Below are positions 17,168 through 26,650 of a stretch of DNA of 64,000 nucleotides, piece by piece. Both the position numbers and the translations under genes were made by a program. The notes beneath the pieces are model-generated. The model was not told where the DNA came from. It made no database searches and saw nothing but the letters and a program-made list of their open reading frames with translations. The stretch's first letter is position 1. Each line of letters begins with the position of its first letter. The stretch is from Spirochaetota bacterium (GTDB lineage Bacteria > Spirochaetota > UBA4802 > UBA5550). The stretch lies in the NCBI GenBank assembly GCA_025457915.1, contig JALOTL010000012.1:1-64000 (forward strand). Reading direction: 5' to 3'.

Positions 17168-18170
17168 TTCCTATCACCCTGATTTTTTTCTTGTTGCACA
17201 GTATGGAAACCTTGGAATTCCCCACCCTCTGGAAAACGAATTCAATTTTCTGTCCGGGCTTCATGTTTTTTGAAAAACGTATCCTTTTTGACCTGTTGTC
17301 ATCTATCACTGCCTCGTAAAGACCCTGGGCGGAATCGTCCGGGATCCTGTATAAGACTTTTTCATAGGCCACATAAGGATGTTCGTTAAGCGGGTAGTGT
17401 CTTACCCTGAGGGTAACCAGGTCGCCCTTTTTCAGCGGGGAATCCTTCGCGGGGGTCTGCGCGGCTATGAGCCCGCTTTCCCTGATGTTGCCGGTTTCGG
17501 TTATTTCTTCGTTTACCTGGACGCCTTTCGCAAGCAGGAGATCATAGCAGAGCTCGATTGACTGTTCCGTTACGTTCGGCATGGACGCGTCGACCGGGGC
17601 ATTACCGGACGAAACCAGCAGATTTATCCTGGTATCGGGCTTTATCTTTTCTCCCGGCCTGGGGTTCTGTTCGATGATGACGTTCTGCGGTGTTTTATCC
17701 GACGGCATATATGATATCACGCCTATCAGCAGGGATACGGTTTTATCGTGATAATGAATATTTTTTATTTTATTGACGGCCACCGGGAGCTCGACGCCTG
17801 CCAGGTTCGGCACGTCGACATAAAGGCTGCTCCGGCTGACGGTAAGCTTCAGGGTGCTGTCCTCGGCTACTATCCTGCCGTATTCGGGATACTGGCTTAT
17901 TATCACTCCGTCATCCAGATCGAAAACATCCCTGTACTTTATCTCGGGCTTGATCCCTTTTCTGATAAGACCGTTGTAGACGTCCATGAACCTCTTGCCG
18001 GTCACATCGGGAAGCTTTACTTCCTTTTGGGGTTTTGTAAGGAATATCAGCATCAGCGTCGAAACAAAAAGGTATATCGAAAAGCCGATAAAGAAAATTA
18101 GTGCGATGCGCCTTATAGGCCGGAAGTAATTGAATTTGTCTTCCTGGTTGATTGTTTTATCCTTTCCCAT
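17154..18170 (-). CDS. Membrane-anchored PASTA-domain protein without a kinase
   Basis: A 338-residue protein with a cytoplasmic N-terminus, one membrane segment at about 21-44 (IALIFFIGFSIYLFVSTLML) and an extracytoplasmic part with three PASTA repeats. Repeat boundaries are marked by KLPDVTGKRFMDVYNGLIRKGI, VDVPNLAGVELPVAVNKI and ASMPNVTEQSIELCYDLLLAKGV, each ending in a VIISQYP-, VIIEQNPRPGE- or IAAQTPAKDSP-like turn. PASTA domains bind muropeptides or cell-wall fragments in PknB-type kinases and penicillin-binding proteins; no kinase or transpeptidase domain is present here. Overlap with rpe is positional and gives no functional clue. Confidence 0.88.
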   Translation of the reverse strand: MGKDKTINQEDKFNYFRPIRRIALIFFIGFSIYLFVSTLMLIFLTKPQKEVKLPDVTGKRFMDVYNGLIRKGIKPEIKYRDVFDLDDGVIISQYPEYGRIVAEDSTLKLTVSRSSLYVDVPNLAGVELPVAVNKIKNIHYHDKTVSLLIGVISYMPSDKTPQNVIIEQNPRPGEKIKPDTRINLLVSSGNAPVDASMPNVTEQSIELCYDLLLAKGVQVNEEITETGNIRESGLIAAQTPAKDSPLKKGDLVTLRVRHYPLNEHPYVAYEKVLYRIPDDSAQGLYEAVIDDNRSKRIRFSKNMKPGQKIEFVFQRVGNSKVSILCNKKKIRVIGIDVE

Positions 18171-18625
18171 GCCAAGTTCCGCTGTTAGAATATTGCGTCC
18201 CGGGTATTTCAGGCGGCCGCCTGATCGGACTGCAACAGAGAATCATTTATTAAAATGACTTGAAAAATGCAAGTTTTCTTTTTGTCATATCAGGGTATTT
18301 GTCAATAATAATATACTGCCAATATTCTCAAGAATTATTTCACTTGCTTCGACAATAAGATCAGGAACAGGCCCGTCCCGGCCTTTGCGCGCTGATAAAA
18401 AACTGAAAGTGTCTTTTTTTTATATTGATAAAGGCTGAAAAACAGCTTATATAAGCAATGGCGGCCCCGGAGGACGGGTATTTTGCGCCGCATGACATCC
18501 GGATTGATTAAAAGGATTTATAAAGGATCAGGAAGGCGGCGGTTTTCCGGATCGGCCCAAATACTTATTGATATATTTTATTTTATGTTTATTTCTGTTC
18601 AATCGGTTCTCTCTCGGTTAAAATT
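18171..18625. other. Divergent intergenic stretch
   Basis: These 455 bases lie between the PASTA gene (minus) and the phosphoesterase gene (plus). No gene or strong hairpin is visible, apart from a CAGGCGGCCGCCTG palindrome near 18211. It must hold the promoters for both directions, but no consensus box stands out. Confidence 0.4.
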
Positions 18626-19747
18626 ATGGACGATGAAGTAAGAATATTGATTATGTCGGATCTCCATCTCGGGATCGACAGCGACCGGCTTTACATACCT
18701 GAAAGCGTGAGGTTGAACACATTCAGGAAGATAACCGCGCTTGCCCTCGAGCACGACATCCTTCTTGTGGCCGGGGACCTGATGGATTCCCCTGATCCCG
18801 GCGCTCAGCTCATTGATGCGGTCAGGACCGAGTTCATGAAGCTGAAGGAAAAGGGCATTGATATAATTTATACCCCCGGGAGAGGGGAGCTGGCAAAGGA
18901 GGGCGGAATATCGCCTGACATGGCCAGGTTGAACGCGTCTCATGTTTTTCTGGATCCGGATTCATCCCCCTACCTGTATCTGAAAGGTGGGCAGAGAATA
19001 TACCTTTACGGGCTCCCGGCATCCATGGCATTTGATGTAACAAAAATCAGGAAGGTCTCCGAGCAGGGATTTCACCTGGGACTTTTTTACGTGGACCTGG
19101 ACCAGGGAAGGGATGAATACGATCCAAGGGTTTATAAACTCAGCAAGTCCGACATCAGGAAACTGGATCTTGATTTTTACGCTTTCGGATACAACCATTC
19201 ATTCAGGATGTACAAGATACTCGACAAGATAATCGGGACCTATCCCGGCAGCCCGGAGGCTACATCGTGGAGGGAAACCGGGGACAGGTATGTGGTGTCC
19301 CTGTCGGTTAAGGATGACGAGATATCCCAGATTAAAAGGCTCTCGGTGAATTCCATCAAGATCCTGGATATGGTAATCAACTGCGACGAGGTCGCGGACG
19401 AAAAGGAGCTGATGGGTAAGATCGTAACCGGCAGGTCGAAGCGGGTCTCGCAGAGGGTGACGATCAACGGCGTCAGGAATTTTCACGTGGACGACTATCA
19501 GCTCAGGGGACTTGCCGGCGAGTTCTACCACCTGGAGATCAATGATAACTCTCTTCCATCGGTCGAGCTGATCGCGGGGGACTACGATACTGAAGATACG
19601 CTGAGGGGGGAATTTTTCCGGATGCTGAGGGAGAAATGCAGGGGGAGGCTTCCTGAAGGTGTGGACCGGCTGACAATATCCGAGATACTTGAAACCATAC
19701 GCAGGAAAGGAACTGACAGCATGGAGGAGTGGATGTGCAGTATATAA
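18626..19747 (+). CDS. SbcD/YhaO-like metallophosphoesterase with degenerate motifs
   Basis: A 373-residue protein whose N-terminal 230 residues follow the calcineurin-like plan of SbcD/Mre11/YhaO nucleases: MSDLHLG at 10-16, VAGDLMDSP near 49-57, then YTPGRGELA where the family has the GNH[D/E] metal site, HLGLFYVD, and FGYNHSF where the family has GHxH. Two metal-binding motifs are therefore altered, and nuclease activity is doubtful. The C-terminal part (about 240-373) resembles a capping region that contacts the ATPase partner. It is the first gene of a three-gene unit and its 3' end overlaps the ATPase gene. Confidence 0.8.
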   Translation: MDDEVRILIMSDLHLGIDSDRLYIPESVRLNTFRKITALALEHDILLVAGDLMDSPDPGAQLIDAVRTEFMKLKEKGIDIIYTPGRGELAKEGGISPDMARLNASHVFLDPDSSPYLYLKGGQRIYLYGLPASMAFDVTKIRKVSEQGFHLGLFYVDLDQGRDEYDPRVYKLSKSDIRKLDLDFYAFGYNHSFRMYKILDKIIGTYPGSPEATSWRETGDRYVVSLSVKDDEISQIKRLSVNSIKILDMVINCDEVADEKELMGKIVTGRSKRVSQRVTINGVRNFHVDDYQLRGLAGEFYHLEINDNSLPSVELIAGDYDTEDTLRGEFFRMLREKCRGRLPEGVDRLTISEILETIRRKGTDSMEEWMCSI

Positions 19748-21882
19748 AATGCGTCGCGTCCTTTCCAGGGCTGTTCGAGAGCACTGCGATAGACCTTACG
19801 GACAGGATAACAGTCATTTACGGCAGAAACGGTTCCGGGAAAACCCTTCTCTCGATGGCGTTCATAGACGGCATCTGGAGGAGCTTCTCGGGGAAAAAAT
19901 TCGTATCGGACGAGTCCTGGAACAAGATCTACATCGAGTTGATTTTCAGTCTTTCCGGGTCCGGATTTTACAAGGCCATAAACAACAGCGACAAGTTCTA
20001 TACCATCAATTACAAAAACGGCAATTATGATAAGGTCATTTTTTCTGAAAACAGGGGGGAAAATTCCGCCGAAGACGGGCAATCCGGCATAACCTCCAGG
20101 CTTTCAGAGGCAAGGGAGCTGAATGATTTTGTCATGCGGATCGATTCGGATTCATTTTTCGACTCTTCCTATGTTCCTTCGCCTTCAAACATGGACAGGA
20201 CCGTGCTGCTTCATCGGCAGCCGATCCAGAAGCTCCTCATAGACGACGATTCAGGATTTCATGATCTCCATAACTCGCTGTCCAGGATTTTCAGGAACAG
20301 CGGCTGCGACGGCAGGATAAGGAGCGAAATTGAAAAGAACGAGGAATCCCTTAGAAGCCTGAACAGGAACATAGAGATAACCGACATCAAGGATTCCAGG
20401 GCCGACAAGCTCAACAATGAAAGAAAAAATATAAGGAAGGAGCTGAATTCTCTTAACGGTTCACTTGAGAGATTCAAAGAGCAGAAGGGTGTTCTGAAAA
20501 AAATCATTGAAGACCTTGAAAAAATAGAATTTCTGAACAACGACCTTGAAAAGATCAAGTCTGAGGTCTCGAACGAACAGGAAAAACTGAGCTCCCTCAA
20601 TTTGTTGAAGGAGGACATATTCAGGATATTTCCTCAATTCAACAACATGAGGATTGAGGACAGTCCCAACCTGGAAAAGGTCCAGGAACTCTTCACGAAC
20701 ATAAGGAACATAAATGAGAAGATAGACGACATACATTTCCAGAAAGACATTAAAAGAAAAAGAGCCAGGAAAACCGCCATTTTTATCGGCATTTCGACCT
20801 TCATTTCCGTTGCATCAATACTCTATAAAAATTCATTTTCACTGAAAATGGACGTTTTTCTTCTGGGCGGGATACTGGTCTTCGCTTTTGTTTCGTGCAT
20901 CCTGGCGCTGATTTATTCCGTCATTCCGTCAAGAAGGAAAGATATACAGAAGCTCCGGGAGGAAAGAAGGTCGGTCGAGGAAGGACTGAAGGAGGTCCTT
21001 GAAAAGAGCAAGGTTGAGATCGAGGGGTACAAACTCAGCGAGCTGTATGATTTCCTGCTGCAATATTTCGAGGATTATATCGAATACACGGAACGCACCC
21101 GTGATATTGTGGACCTTAAAAAATCGCTCAAGAAGTCCGATTACCTGGTGGCAATCGAGGAAAAGCTGGATTCCCTCAGGGAGGAGGAAGAGTCGATAAG
21201 GATGGAAATCAGCGAAAACCTGAGGGCGGTAGAGATAATTAAAGACATCGAGCTGGAAACGGACAAGATCAACGGAATACTGGGAACCATAGACAGGGAG
21301 ATTGAGCTGCTTGAACAGCAGATTTCCATAAAGCAGAACATTCTATCCCAGATCGACGATGAGCTCGAAAGGAATCCCCAGAAAAGGACGTCATCCGGCA
21401 GCCCGCTCATGAGGGAGAGGGACGAGATTGAAGGCAGGCTCAACAGGCTTACGGCAAACAGGAGTTCGCTGCATTTTATTTTTGAAGTGCTTAACGAAGC
21501 GGTGAACGCCAGGAGCGAGAACAGGATGAATTCGCTTGTGTCATCAGCTTTAAGAAGATTCAATTATCTTACAAACAACCAGTACGTGACGAGGGTCGAC
21601 GAGGCATTGTACAACAGGATGCTGGCCGAGGGGAGGCTGGATGGGGATTTTAATCAGGGCACCGTATACGAGCTCCTGCTCTGCATGAAGCTTTCAATAA
21701 CCGATTACCTCCCAGAGAGAAATCAGCTGCCCCTTATAATCGACGACCCGTTTCAATTCATGGATGACGAAAGGACGACAAGGTTCAAAAGCATCATAGA
21801 CGAGGTTTCCAGGAAAAGGCAGGTGATTATTTTTACCCATCAGGGAGATAAAAAGGGCTGGGGAAATTATATTGAATTGTAG
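19735..21882 (+). CDS. YhaN/SbcC/Rad50-like coiled-coil ATPase with two membrane segments
   Basis: About 715 residues. The start is GTG at 19735, placed because GGAGG (19723-19727) sits 7 bases before it; a GTG two codons earlier is possible. Walker A GRNGSGKT is at about 30-37 and Walker B LPLIIDDPFQFMDDERT is near the C-terminus, with an ABC-type signature-like QGTVYELLLCMKLS before it. Two long coiled coils flank a hydrophobic pair of helices (about 20770-20930) that sits where Rad50 has its zinc hook. This is the YhaN-type layout, a membrane-tethered SMC-like ATPase. It would pair with the upstream phosphoesterase. Confidence 0.85.
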   Translation: MQYIKCVASFPGLFESTAIDLTDRITVIYGRNGSGKTLLSMAFIDGIWRSFSGKKFVSDESWNKIYIELIFSLSGSGFYKAINNSDKFYTINYKNGNYDKVIFSENRGENSAEDGQSGITSRLSEARELNDFVMRIDSDSFFDSSYVPSPSNMDRTVLLHRQPIQKLLIDDDSGFHDLHNSLSRIFRNSGCDGRIRSEIEKNEESLRSLNRNIEITDIKDSRADKLNNERKNIRKELNSLNGSLERFKEQKGVLKKIIEDLEKIEFLNNDLEKIKSEVSNEQEKLSSLNLLKEDIFRIFPQFNNMRIEDSPNLEKVQELFTNIRNINEKIDDIHFQKDIKRKRARKTAIFIGISTFISVASILYKNSFSLKMDVFLLGGILVFAFVSCILALIYSVIPSRRKDIQKLREERRSVEEGLKEVLEKSKVEIEGYKLSELYDFLLQYFEDYIEYTERTRDIVDLKKSLKKSDYLVAIEEKLDSLREEEESIRMEISENLRAVEIIKDIELETDKINGILGTIDREIELLEQQISIKQNILSQIDDELERNPQKRTSSGSPLMRERDEIEGRLNRLTANRSSLHFIFEVLNEAVNARSENRMNSLVSSALRRFNYLTNNQYVTRVDEALYNRMLAEGRLDGDFNQGTVYELLLCMKLSITDYLPERNQLPLIIDDPFQFMDDERTTRFKSIIDEVSRKRQVIIFTHQGDKKGWGNYIEL

Positions 21883-21887
21883 GAAAG

Positions 21888-22880
21888 ATGGACAAGAACG
21901 GACAGCTCACATTTTCCGATGACCCTATGCTGCAGGGGATCAACGAGGTCTACCAGATGATAGAGGGCGGCGATTTTTCCGCCGCGGTCAACAGGCTTGA
22001 CGAACTCATGGACCTGGACCCTGATTATCCCGGCCTGGTAGACAGCTACAGGACGGCGAAGTTCTGGAAAAACAGGTATTCTGAAATGAGCGGGTTGTCG
22101 GCCGGCAGGCTGACGGCTGAATACCTGATGAAGCAGTGGGAGATTTTCAACGAGTATGCCGAAAGCAAAAAGATGACTGAAACAAACGCCTACAGGGCGG
22201 CGATGAAACATGTCTTTTTCAAGGCCGCGGACCATTACAGGATTGCCTTCGTCGACCAGCAGGACACGACCAGTAATTTTGATTTTCTTTTGAACCTCGG
22301 GAGCTGTTTTTTAAAGCTCGAGGAATACAAGCTCGCCATTGAAACTCTCGAATATGCGAAAAGCTCTTATACGGCAAACGCGAAGCTCCTTTCCATTCTT
22401 GCGGAGGCCTATTTTCATTCCGGCGACCTGCCGAAGAGCCTTCTTTATTTCAGGGAGGCCTTTTACGTGGATCCATCCCAGATAGATCTCGGACTCATCA
22501 AGGCAAAACCGGTCAGGGACGTCATTGAAATCATCAGGAAAGATGAAAACAGCGCGATAAACGATAAGAATATGGCGGAGTGGATACCGGCTTACGCCTT
22601 CATCAACGATGTGTTTTACGTAAGGAGAAACACGAGCAGAAACCAGGTTGAGACCATTGAAAAAGAGATATACAACCTTGAGATAAACTATCAGAAATTG
22701 AGCAGGGAGCAGCTCGATGCAACCAATATAGTGCCCAGGCTCGTCAATAAATACCTGTGGCTTCTGGATTACTATGAATTTCAGAACTACAGCTTCGAGA
22801 ATATTTCCGAAATACGGGAAAGGCTGATCAAGCTTGACAGGAGGCTTTTCCAGGAGTACTTCGGGCGGAAAAAGATATAG
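21888..22880 (+). CDS. TPR-repeat protein
   Basis: A 330-residue soluble protein beginning 6 bases after the ATPase stop, behind AGGAAAG. Tetratricopeptide-like helical pairs occur at about 20-60 (INEVYQMIEGGDFSAAVNRLDELMDLDPDYPG) and 125-205 (LLNLGSCFLKLEEYKLAIETLEYAKSS, AEAYFHSGDLPKSLLYFREAFYVDPS). The C-terminal 100 residues are helical without clear repeats. It ends the unit, with a terminator at 22916-22947. It presumably provides protein contacts for the ATPase-phosphoesterase pair; that is inference from position. Confidence 0.8.
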   Translation: MDKNGQLTFSDDPMLQGINEVYQMIEGGDFSAAVNRLDELMDLDPDYPGLVDSYRTAKFWKNRYSEMSGLSAGRLTAEYLMKQWEIFNEYAESKKMTETNAYRAAMKHVFFKAADHYRIAFVDQQDTTSNFDFLLNLGSCFLKLEEYKLAIETLEYAKSSYTANAKLLSILAEAYFHSGDLPKSLLYFREAFYVDPSQIDLGLIKAKPVRDVIEIIRKDENSAINDKNMAEWIPAYAFINDVFYVRRNTSRNQVETIEKEIYNLEINYQKLSREQLDATNIVPRLVNKYLWLLDYYEFQNYSFENISEIRERLIKLDRRLFQEYFGRKKI

Positions 22881-22915
22881 CAGAATATTGTTCTTTATAA
22901 AAACATAATAAAAAC

Positions 22916-22947
22916 AAAAAAGCTGCCCCGAAGGGCAGCTTTTTTGT
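22916..22947. terminator. Bidirectional terminator between the TPR gene and acs
   Basis: AGCTGCCC at 22921-22928 pairs with GGGCAGCT at 22933-22940. A-rich sequence precedes it and six T follow, so it works for both converging genes. Confidence 0.88.
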
Positions 22948-22963
22948 CCGGTTCAACTACCGA

Positions 22964-24946
22964 TTATTTACCATAAATCTTTTTAGCGCCGTTCACTATG
23001 ACTTCGACAACGGTCGGATCGGCGAGGGTCGATATGTCGCCGAAATTTTTCGGATCGAAGTCGGCGGCTGCAACTCTCTTGAGAATCCTTCTCATTATCT
23101 TTCCGGAACGGGTCTTGGGAAGAACGTCCGCCCACTGTATTATTTCAGGAGTGGCTATGGGCCCGATCTCCTTTCTTACGTGAGCGACGAGCTCCTTCTT
23201 GAGATCGTCGGATTTCTCAACGCCGGTGTTCAGAGTAACGAAGGCGTATATTGACTGTCCCTTGATCTCGTGAGGATATCCGACAACAGCAGACTCGGCC
23301 ACTTTCGGGTGAGATACGAGAGCTGACTCGATCTCGGCTGTTCCCATACGGTGTCCGGAAACGTTGATAACGTCGTCGACTCGGCCGGTTATCTGGTAGT
23401 ATCCGTCCTTGTCCCTCTTGCAGCCGTCACCGGTGAAGTAGAGTCCCGGGAACTGGGTGAAGTAAGTGTTGAAGAACCTTTCGGGATCCCCGTACACTCC
23501 CCTCATCTGGCCGGGCCATGCTTTTCTGATGCAGAGGTTGCCCTCGCATACGCCGGTCAGTTCTTTCCCGGCATCGTCCACTATGAGAGGATCCACGCCG
23601 AAGAAGGGAACTGTAGCCATGGCCGGCTTGATGTCTATCGCGCCGGGAAGAGGCGTGATGAGTATGCCGCCGGTCTCTGTCTGCCACCATGTATCGACTA
23701 TCGGGCATTCGCCTCGGCCGATCTTCATGTAGTACCAGTTCCATGCTTCAGGATTGAGGGGCTCGCCGACTGATCCGAGAAGCTTTATCGAGGTTATGTC
23801 GTGCTTGTCCACCCACTGGTCGCCTTCTTTCGCGATGGCCCTGATCGCAGTTGGAGCAGTGTAGAATATGTTTACTTTGTATTTCTCGACTACCGCCCAG
23901 AATCTGCCGAAATCCGGGTAGCTTGGAACGCCTTCAAACATTAAAGTCGTGGCGCCGTTCGCGAGAGGACCGTAAACAATGTAGGAGTGACCGGTTACCC
24001 AGCCTATGTCGGCCGTGCACCAGTAGACGTCGCCTTCATGATAGTCAAAAATCATCTTGTGCGTGAAGGCAACGAATGTCAGGTAGCCGCCGGTCGTGTG
24101 CATGACGCCTTTCGGCTTTCCGGTTGATCCTGATGTGTAGAGAATGAAAAGAGGATCTTCCGCGTCGTTCTGCTCGGCCGGGCAGTTGGCGTCTGCTGAC
24201 GCCATTTCGGCTTCATACCATTTGTCGATCTTGTCGTTCCAGTCGACCTGGACCTTGTCGCCGACTCGTTTTACAACGATGTGGAGACGAACCTGCGGGC
24301 TCTCTTTGATGGCCGCATCGGCATTGGTCTTCTGGGGAACGGCTTTGGCGCCCCTGAATGTTCCGTCGCAGGAAACTACGACCTGGCTCTTCGCGTCGTT
24401 AACGCGGTCGCGGAGAGCTTCAGCGGAAAAACCGCCGAAAACGACAGAGTGGATTGCGCCTATCCTGGTGGCTGCCAGGATGCCTATCGCGAGTTCCGGG
24501 ATCATCGGGAGGAAGAAGGTGACAACGTCGCCTTTCTTCACGCCGTTTTTCTTGAGAACGTTCGCGAATTTGCAGACTTCTGTATGAAGCTGTTTGTAGG
24601 TGAATTTTTTTGATTCGTTCGGGTCGTTTCCTTCCCAGATGAGGGCTACCTGGTCCCCTCTTTTTTCGAGGTGCCTGTCAAGGCAGTTATAGGAAACGTT
24701 GACTTTCGCGCCCGTGAACCATTTCACGTAGAGGTCTTTTACGGATTTTCCGTAACTGCAGTCCATGACCTTGTCCCATTTCTTGAACCAGGTGATGTAC
24801 TCTTCAGCGATTTTTCCCCAGAACGCGTCTGGATTGGTCACTGATTCTTTCCACATTTTTTCATATTCGGGCCGGCTTTTGATATAAGCCTTTTGTCTGA
24901 ACTTTTCCGGTACTGGATAAATTTCCTTTAAGGTGACTTCTGCCAT
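22964..24946 (-). CDS. acs: Acetyl-coenzyme A synthetase
   Basis: A 660-residue AMP-forming enzyme, full length. It makes acetyl-CoA from acetate, ATP and CoA through acetyl-AMP. Motifs: [15 protein letters not shown] near 170, the ATP-binding [19 protein letters not shown] (about 270-288), [26 protein letters not shown], the hinge-region [14 protein letters not shown] and [20 protein letters not shown], and [14 protein letters not shown], whose Lys is the usual acetylation target that switches the enzyme off. An AcuC-type deacetylase is encoded 3 kb away and could reverse that modification. Base and codon use here are more conserved-looking (few AGG Arg codons) than in neighbours, as expected for a highly expressed gene. 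Confidence 0.97.
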   Translation of the reverse strand: MAEVTLKEIYPVPEKFRQKAYIKSRPEYEKMWKESVTNPDAFWGKIAEEYITWFKKWDKVMDCSYGKSVKDLYVKWFTGAKVNVSYNCLDRHLEKRGDQVALIWEGNDPNESKKFTYKQLHTEVCKFANVLKKNGVKKGDVVTFFLPMIPELAIGILAATRIGAIHSVVFGGFSAEALRDRVNDAKSQVVVSCDGTFRGAKAVPQKTNADAAIKESPQVRLHIVVKRVGDKVQVDWNDKIDKWYEAEMASADANCPAEQNDAEDPLFILYTSGSTGKPKGVMHTTGGYLTFVAFTHKMIFDYHEGDVYWCTADIGWVTGHSYIVYGPLANGATTLMFEGVPSYPDFGRFWAVVEKYKVNIFYTAPTAIRAIAKEGDQWVDKHDITSIKLLGSVGEPLNPEAWNWYYMKIGRGECPIVDTWWQTETGGILITPLPGAIDIKPAMATVPFFGVDPLIVDDAGKELTGVCEGNLCIRKAWPGQMRGVYGDPERFFNTYFTQFPGLYFTGDGCKRDKDGYYQITGRVDDVINVSGHRMGTAEIESALVSHPKVAESAVVGYPHEIKGQSIYAFVTLNTGVEKSDDLKKELVAHVRKEIGPIATPEIIQWADVLPKTRSGKIMRRILKRVAAADFDPKNFGDISTLADPTVVEVIVNGAKKIYGK

Positions 24947-25041
24947 TTAATACCTCCGATTTTTTTATAATAATATATTTAGGGAAATCGCCGGTTTACT
25001 TTTGTTTGCCTTGAATTATTCCCGAGCAATCCCAAAATTAT

Positions 25042-25644
25042 TCACTTTTTACCGGCTTTGCTTTTCAGGTATTCCGATATTTTCCTGTCGTATCCCGAGG
25101 TCGTTTCGAAAACCTTTACCGCAAGCCTGTAGTTGGTTTCCCTGCTTACCGTCCCGCCGTTTTTTTTCATCTCGTCAAGGACGGGCCTGTAATCCGATGG
25201 ATCTATGATGACCGTAACGCTTTCAAAATTTTTTGCCGCCGATCTCAGCATCGCGGGGCCGCCGATGTCTATATTTTCTATCGCGTCGTTAAAAGTTGAT
25301 TCTGGTCTGGATATCGTCTGTTCGAAGGGATAAAGGTTGATGATAACCATGTCTATGTTTTCTATCCCGTGCTCCTTCATGGTCCTGACGTGTTCAGGGT
25401 TTGACCTGACGCCGAGCAGCCCCCCGTGGATCTTGGGATGCAGTGTCTTCACCCTGCCGTCCATCATTTCAGGGAAACCTGTGTGTTCGGATACGTCCCT
25501 GACCTGGAGTCCCGCATCCCGGAGCATTTTAGCCGTTCCTCCGGTAGAGAGGAACTTGATATTGAACGAGGAAAGTTCCCTGGCTAAATCAAGTACCCCG
25601 GATTTGTCAGAAACGCTTATTAGAGCTCTTTCAATCTTGGCCAT
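25042..25644 (-). CDS. purH: Stand-alone IMP cyclohydrolase domain of PurH
   Basis: About 200 residues matching only the N-terminal half of the bifunctional PurH (normally about 510 residues). Motifs: [63 protein letters not shown] and [17 protein letters not shown]. This domain closes FAICAR to IMP, the last step of purine synthesis. The frame stops cleanly (KAGKK-stop) and no formyltransferase domain follows. It is either a naturally split enzyme, with the AICAR formyltransferase step supplied elsewhere, or an old truncation. Start at ATG 25644, which has GAAGGTAGAG upstream. Confidence 0.9.
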   Translation of the reverse strand: MAKIERALISVSDKSGVLDLARELSSFNIKFLSTGGTAKMLRDAGLQVRDVSEHTGFPEMMDGRVKTLHPKIHGGLLGVRSNPEHVRTMKEHGIENIDMVIINLYPFEQTISRPESTFNDAIENIDIGGPAMLRSAAKNFESVTVIIDPSDYRPVLDEMKKNGGTVSRETNYRLAVKVFETTSGYDRKISEYLKSKAGKK

Positions 25645-25848
25645 CTCTACCTTCAATCAGCTTTTTTATAACAAAAAGGAGCGAATGTATATAATTAACC
25701 GGAGGTGTACACTACAAATTATATATGGAAATTGACAAGCATTTTTTGGCGCACCCGATAATTAATTTTTTTTGTTGCTATGTTCAGTTTTATTCAATGA
25801 ATATCCGCCATAAACAGGCGATCTTACTCAATAAAGGTTTTTTTCAAT

Positions 25849-26640
25849 ATGATTACGGCAGACTGTCTTGCTTATTATAAAAACTGGTTCAGGAACTATG
25901 TTGAAGAATACAGGCATGGCGACGAGGAGTTTGTCGGGAATATAGATTTGAAGATCGTCCATACTGAAAGGGTCAGGCTGGAAATTATACCTCTGGGTAA
26001 AAGCCTGGGGATTTCGGATGATGATCTTCGCACGGCTGAACTTGCCGCACTCCTGCACGATATAGGAAGGTTCGAGCAATATAAAAAATACAGGACCTAT
26101 TCGGATATCAAGTCCGAAAGCCATGCCGCAATGGGGCTCGAAATACTTGAGTCTAATTCGGTTCTTCTCGGGCTTGATGATGAAACGCGCTCTATTATAG
26201 ATACATCTGTAGGCTGGCACAGTGCGGTATTTTTACCTGAAGAAAAATCGCCGAAAGAAATATTTTTCCTTAAAATGCTCAGGGATGCTGATAAAATAGA
26301 CATTTTACGTGTTGTGACGGAAAATTACCAGCGCCCTGAAGTCAGAAATCCGGCAATCGATCTGGATCTTCCCGACGACCCTTCAGTTTCTGATATAGTA
26401 TATGAAGATTTGAATGCTGAAAGGCTTGTCAGGATTGAAAATTGCAGAAGCGTCAATGATTTCAAACTCCTCCAGATCGGCTGGGTGTATGATATAAACT
26501 TCCCCCATACCTTCGGCATTATAAAGGAAAGGGATTATTTCAGGAGGGTTTTCGATTCACTACCGGATGATCCCAGGATTTTTTCTATAAGGAAGAAAAT
26601 AATGAAAAGGGTGGAGCATGAGAGCTCCGGCATGAATTAA
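25849..26640 (+). CDS. HD-domain phosphohydrolase
   Basis: A 263-residue protein of the HD superfamily. Metal-binding residues are visible: His in LKIVHTERV (about 38), the HD pair in ALLHDIGRFEQY (about 74-75), His in SESHAAMG and VGWHSAV, and Asp in RDADKIDIL (about 146). Such enzymes hydrolyse phosphomonoesters or nucleotide phosphates; the substrate cannot be told. A possible promoter with TTGACA at 25732-25737 lies upstream. The MFS transporter gene begins 10 bases after its stop, so the two are probably one operon. Confidence 0.85.
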   Translation: MITADCLAYYKNWFRNYVEEYRHGDEEFVGNIDLKIVHTERVRLEIIPLGKSLGISDDDLRTAELAALLHDIGRFEQYKKYRTYSDIKSESHAAMGLEILESNSVLLGLDDETRSIIDTSVGWHSAVFLPEEKSPKEIFFLKMLRDADKIDILRVVTENYQRPEVRNPAIDLDLPDDPSVSDIVYEDLNAERLVRIENCRSVNDFKLLQIGWVYDINFPHTFGIIKERDYFRRVFDSLPDDPRIFSIRKKIMKRVEHESSGMN

Positions 26641-26650
26641 GGATCGATCA

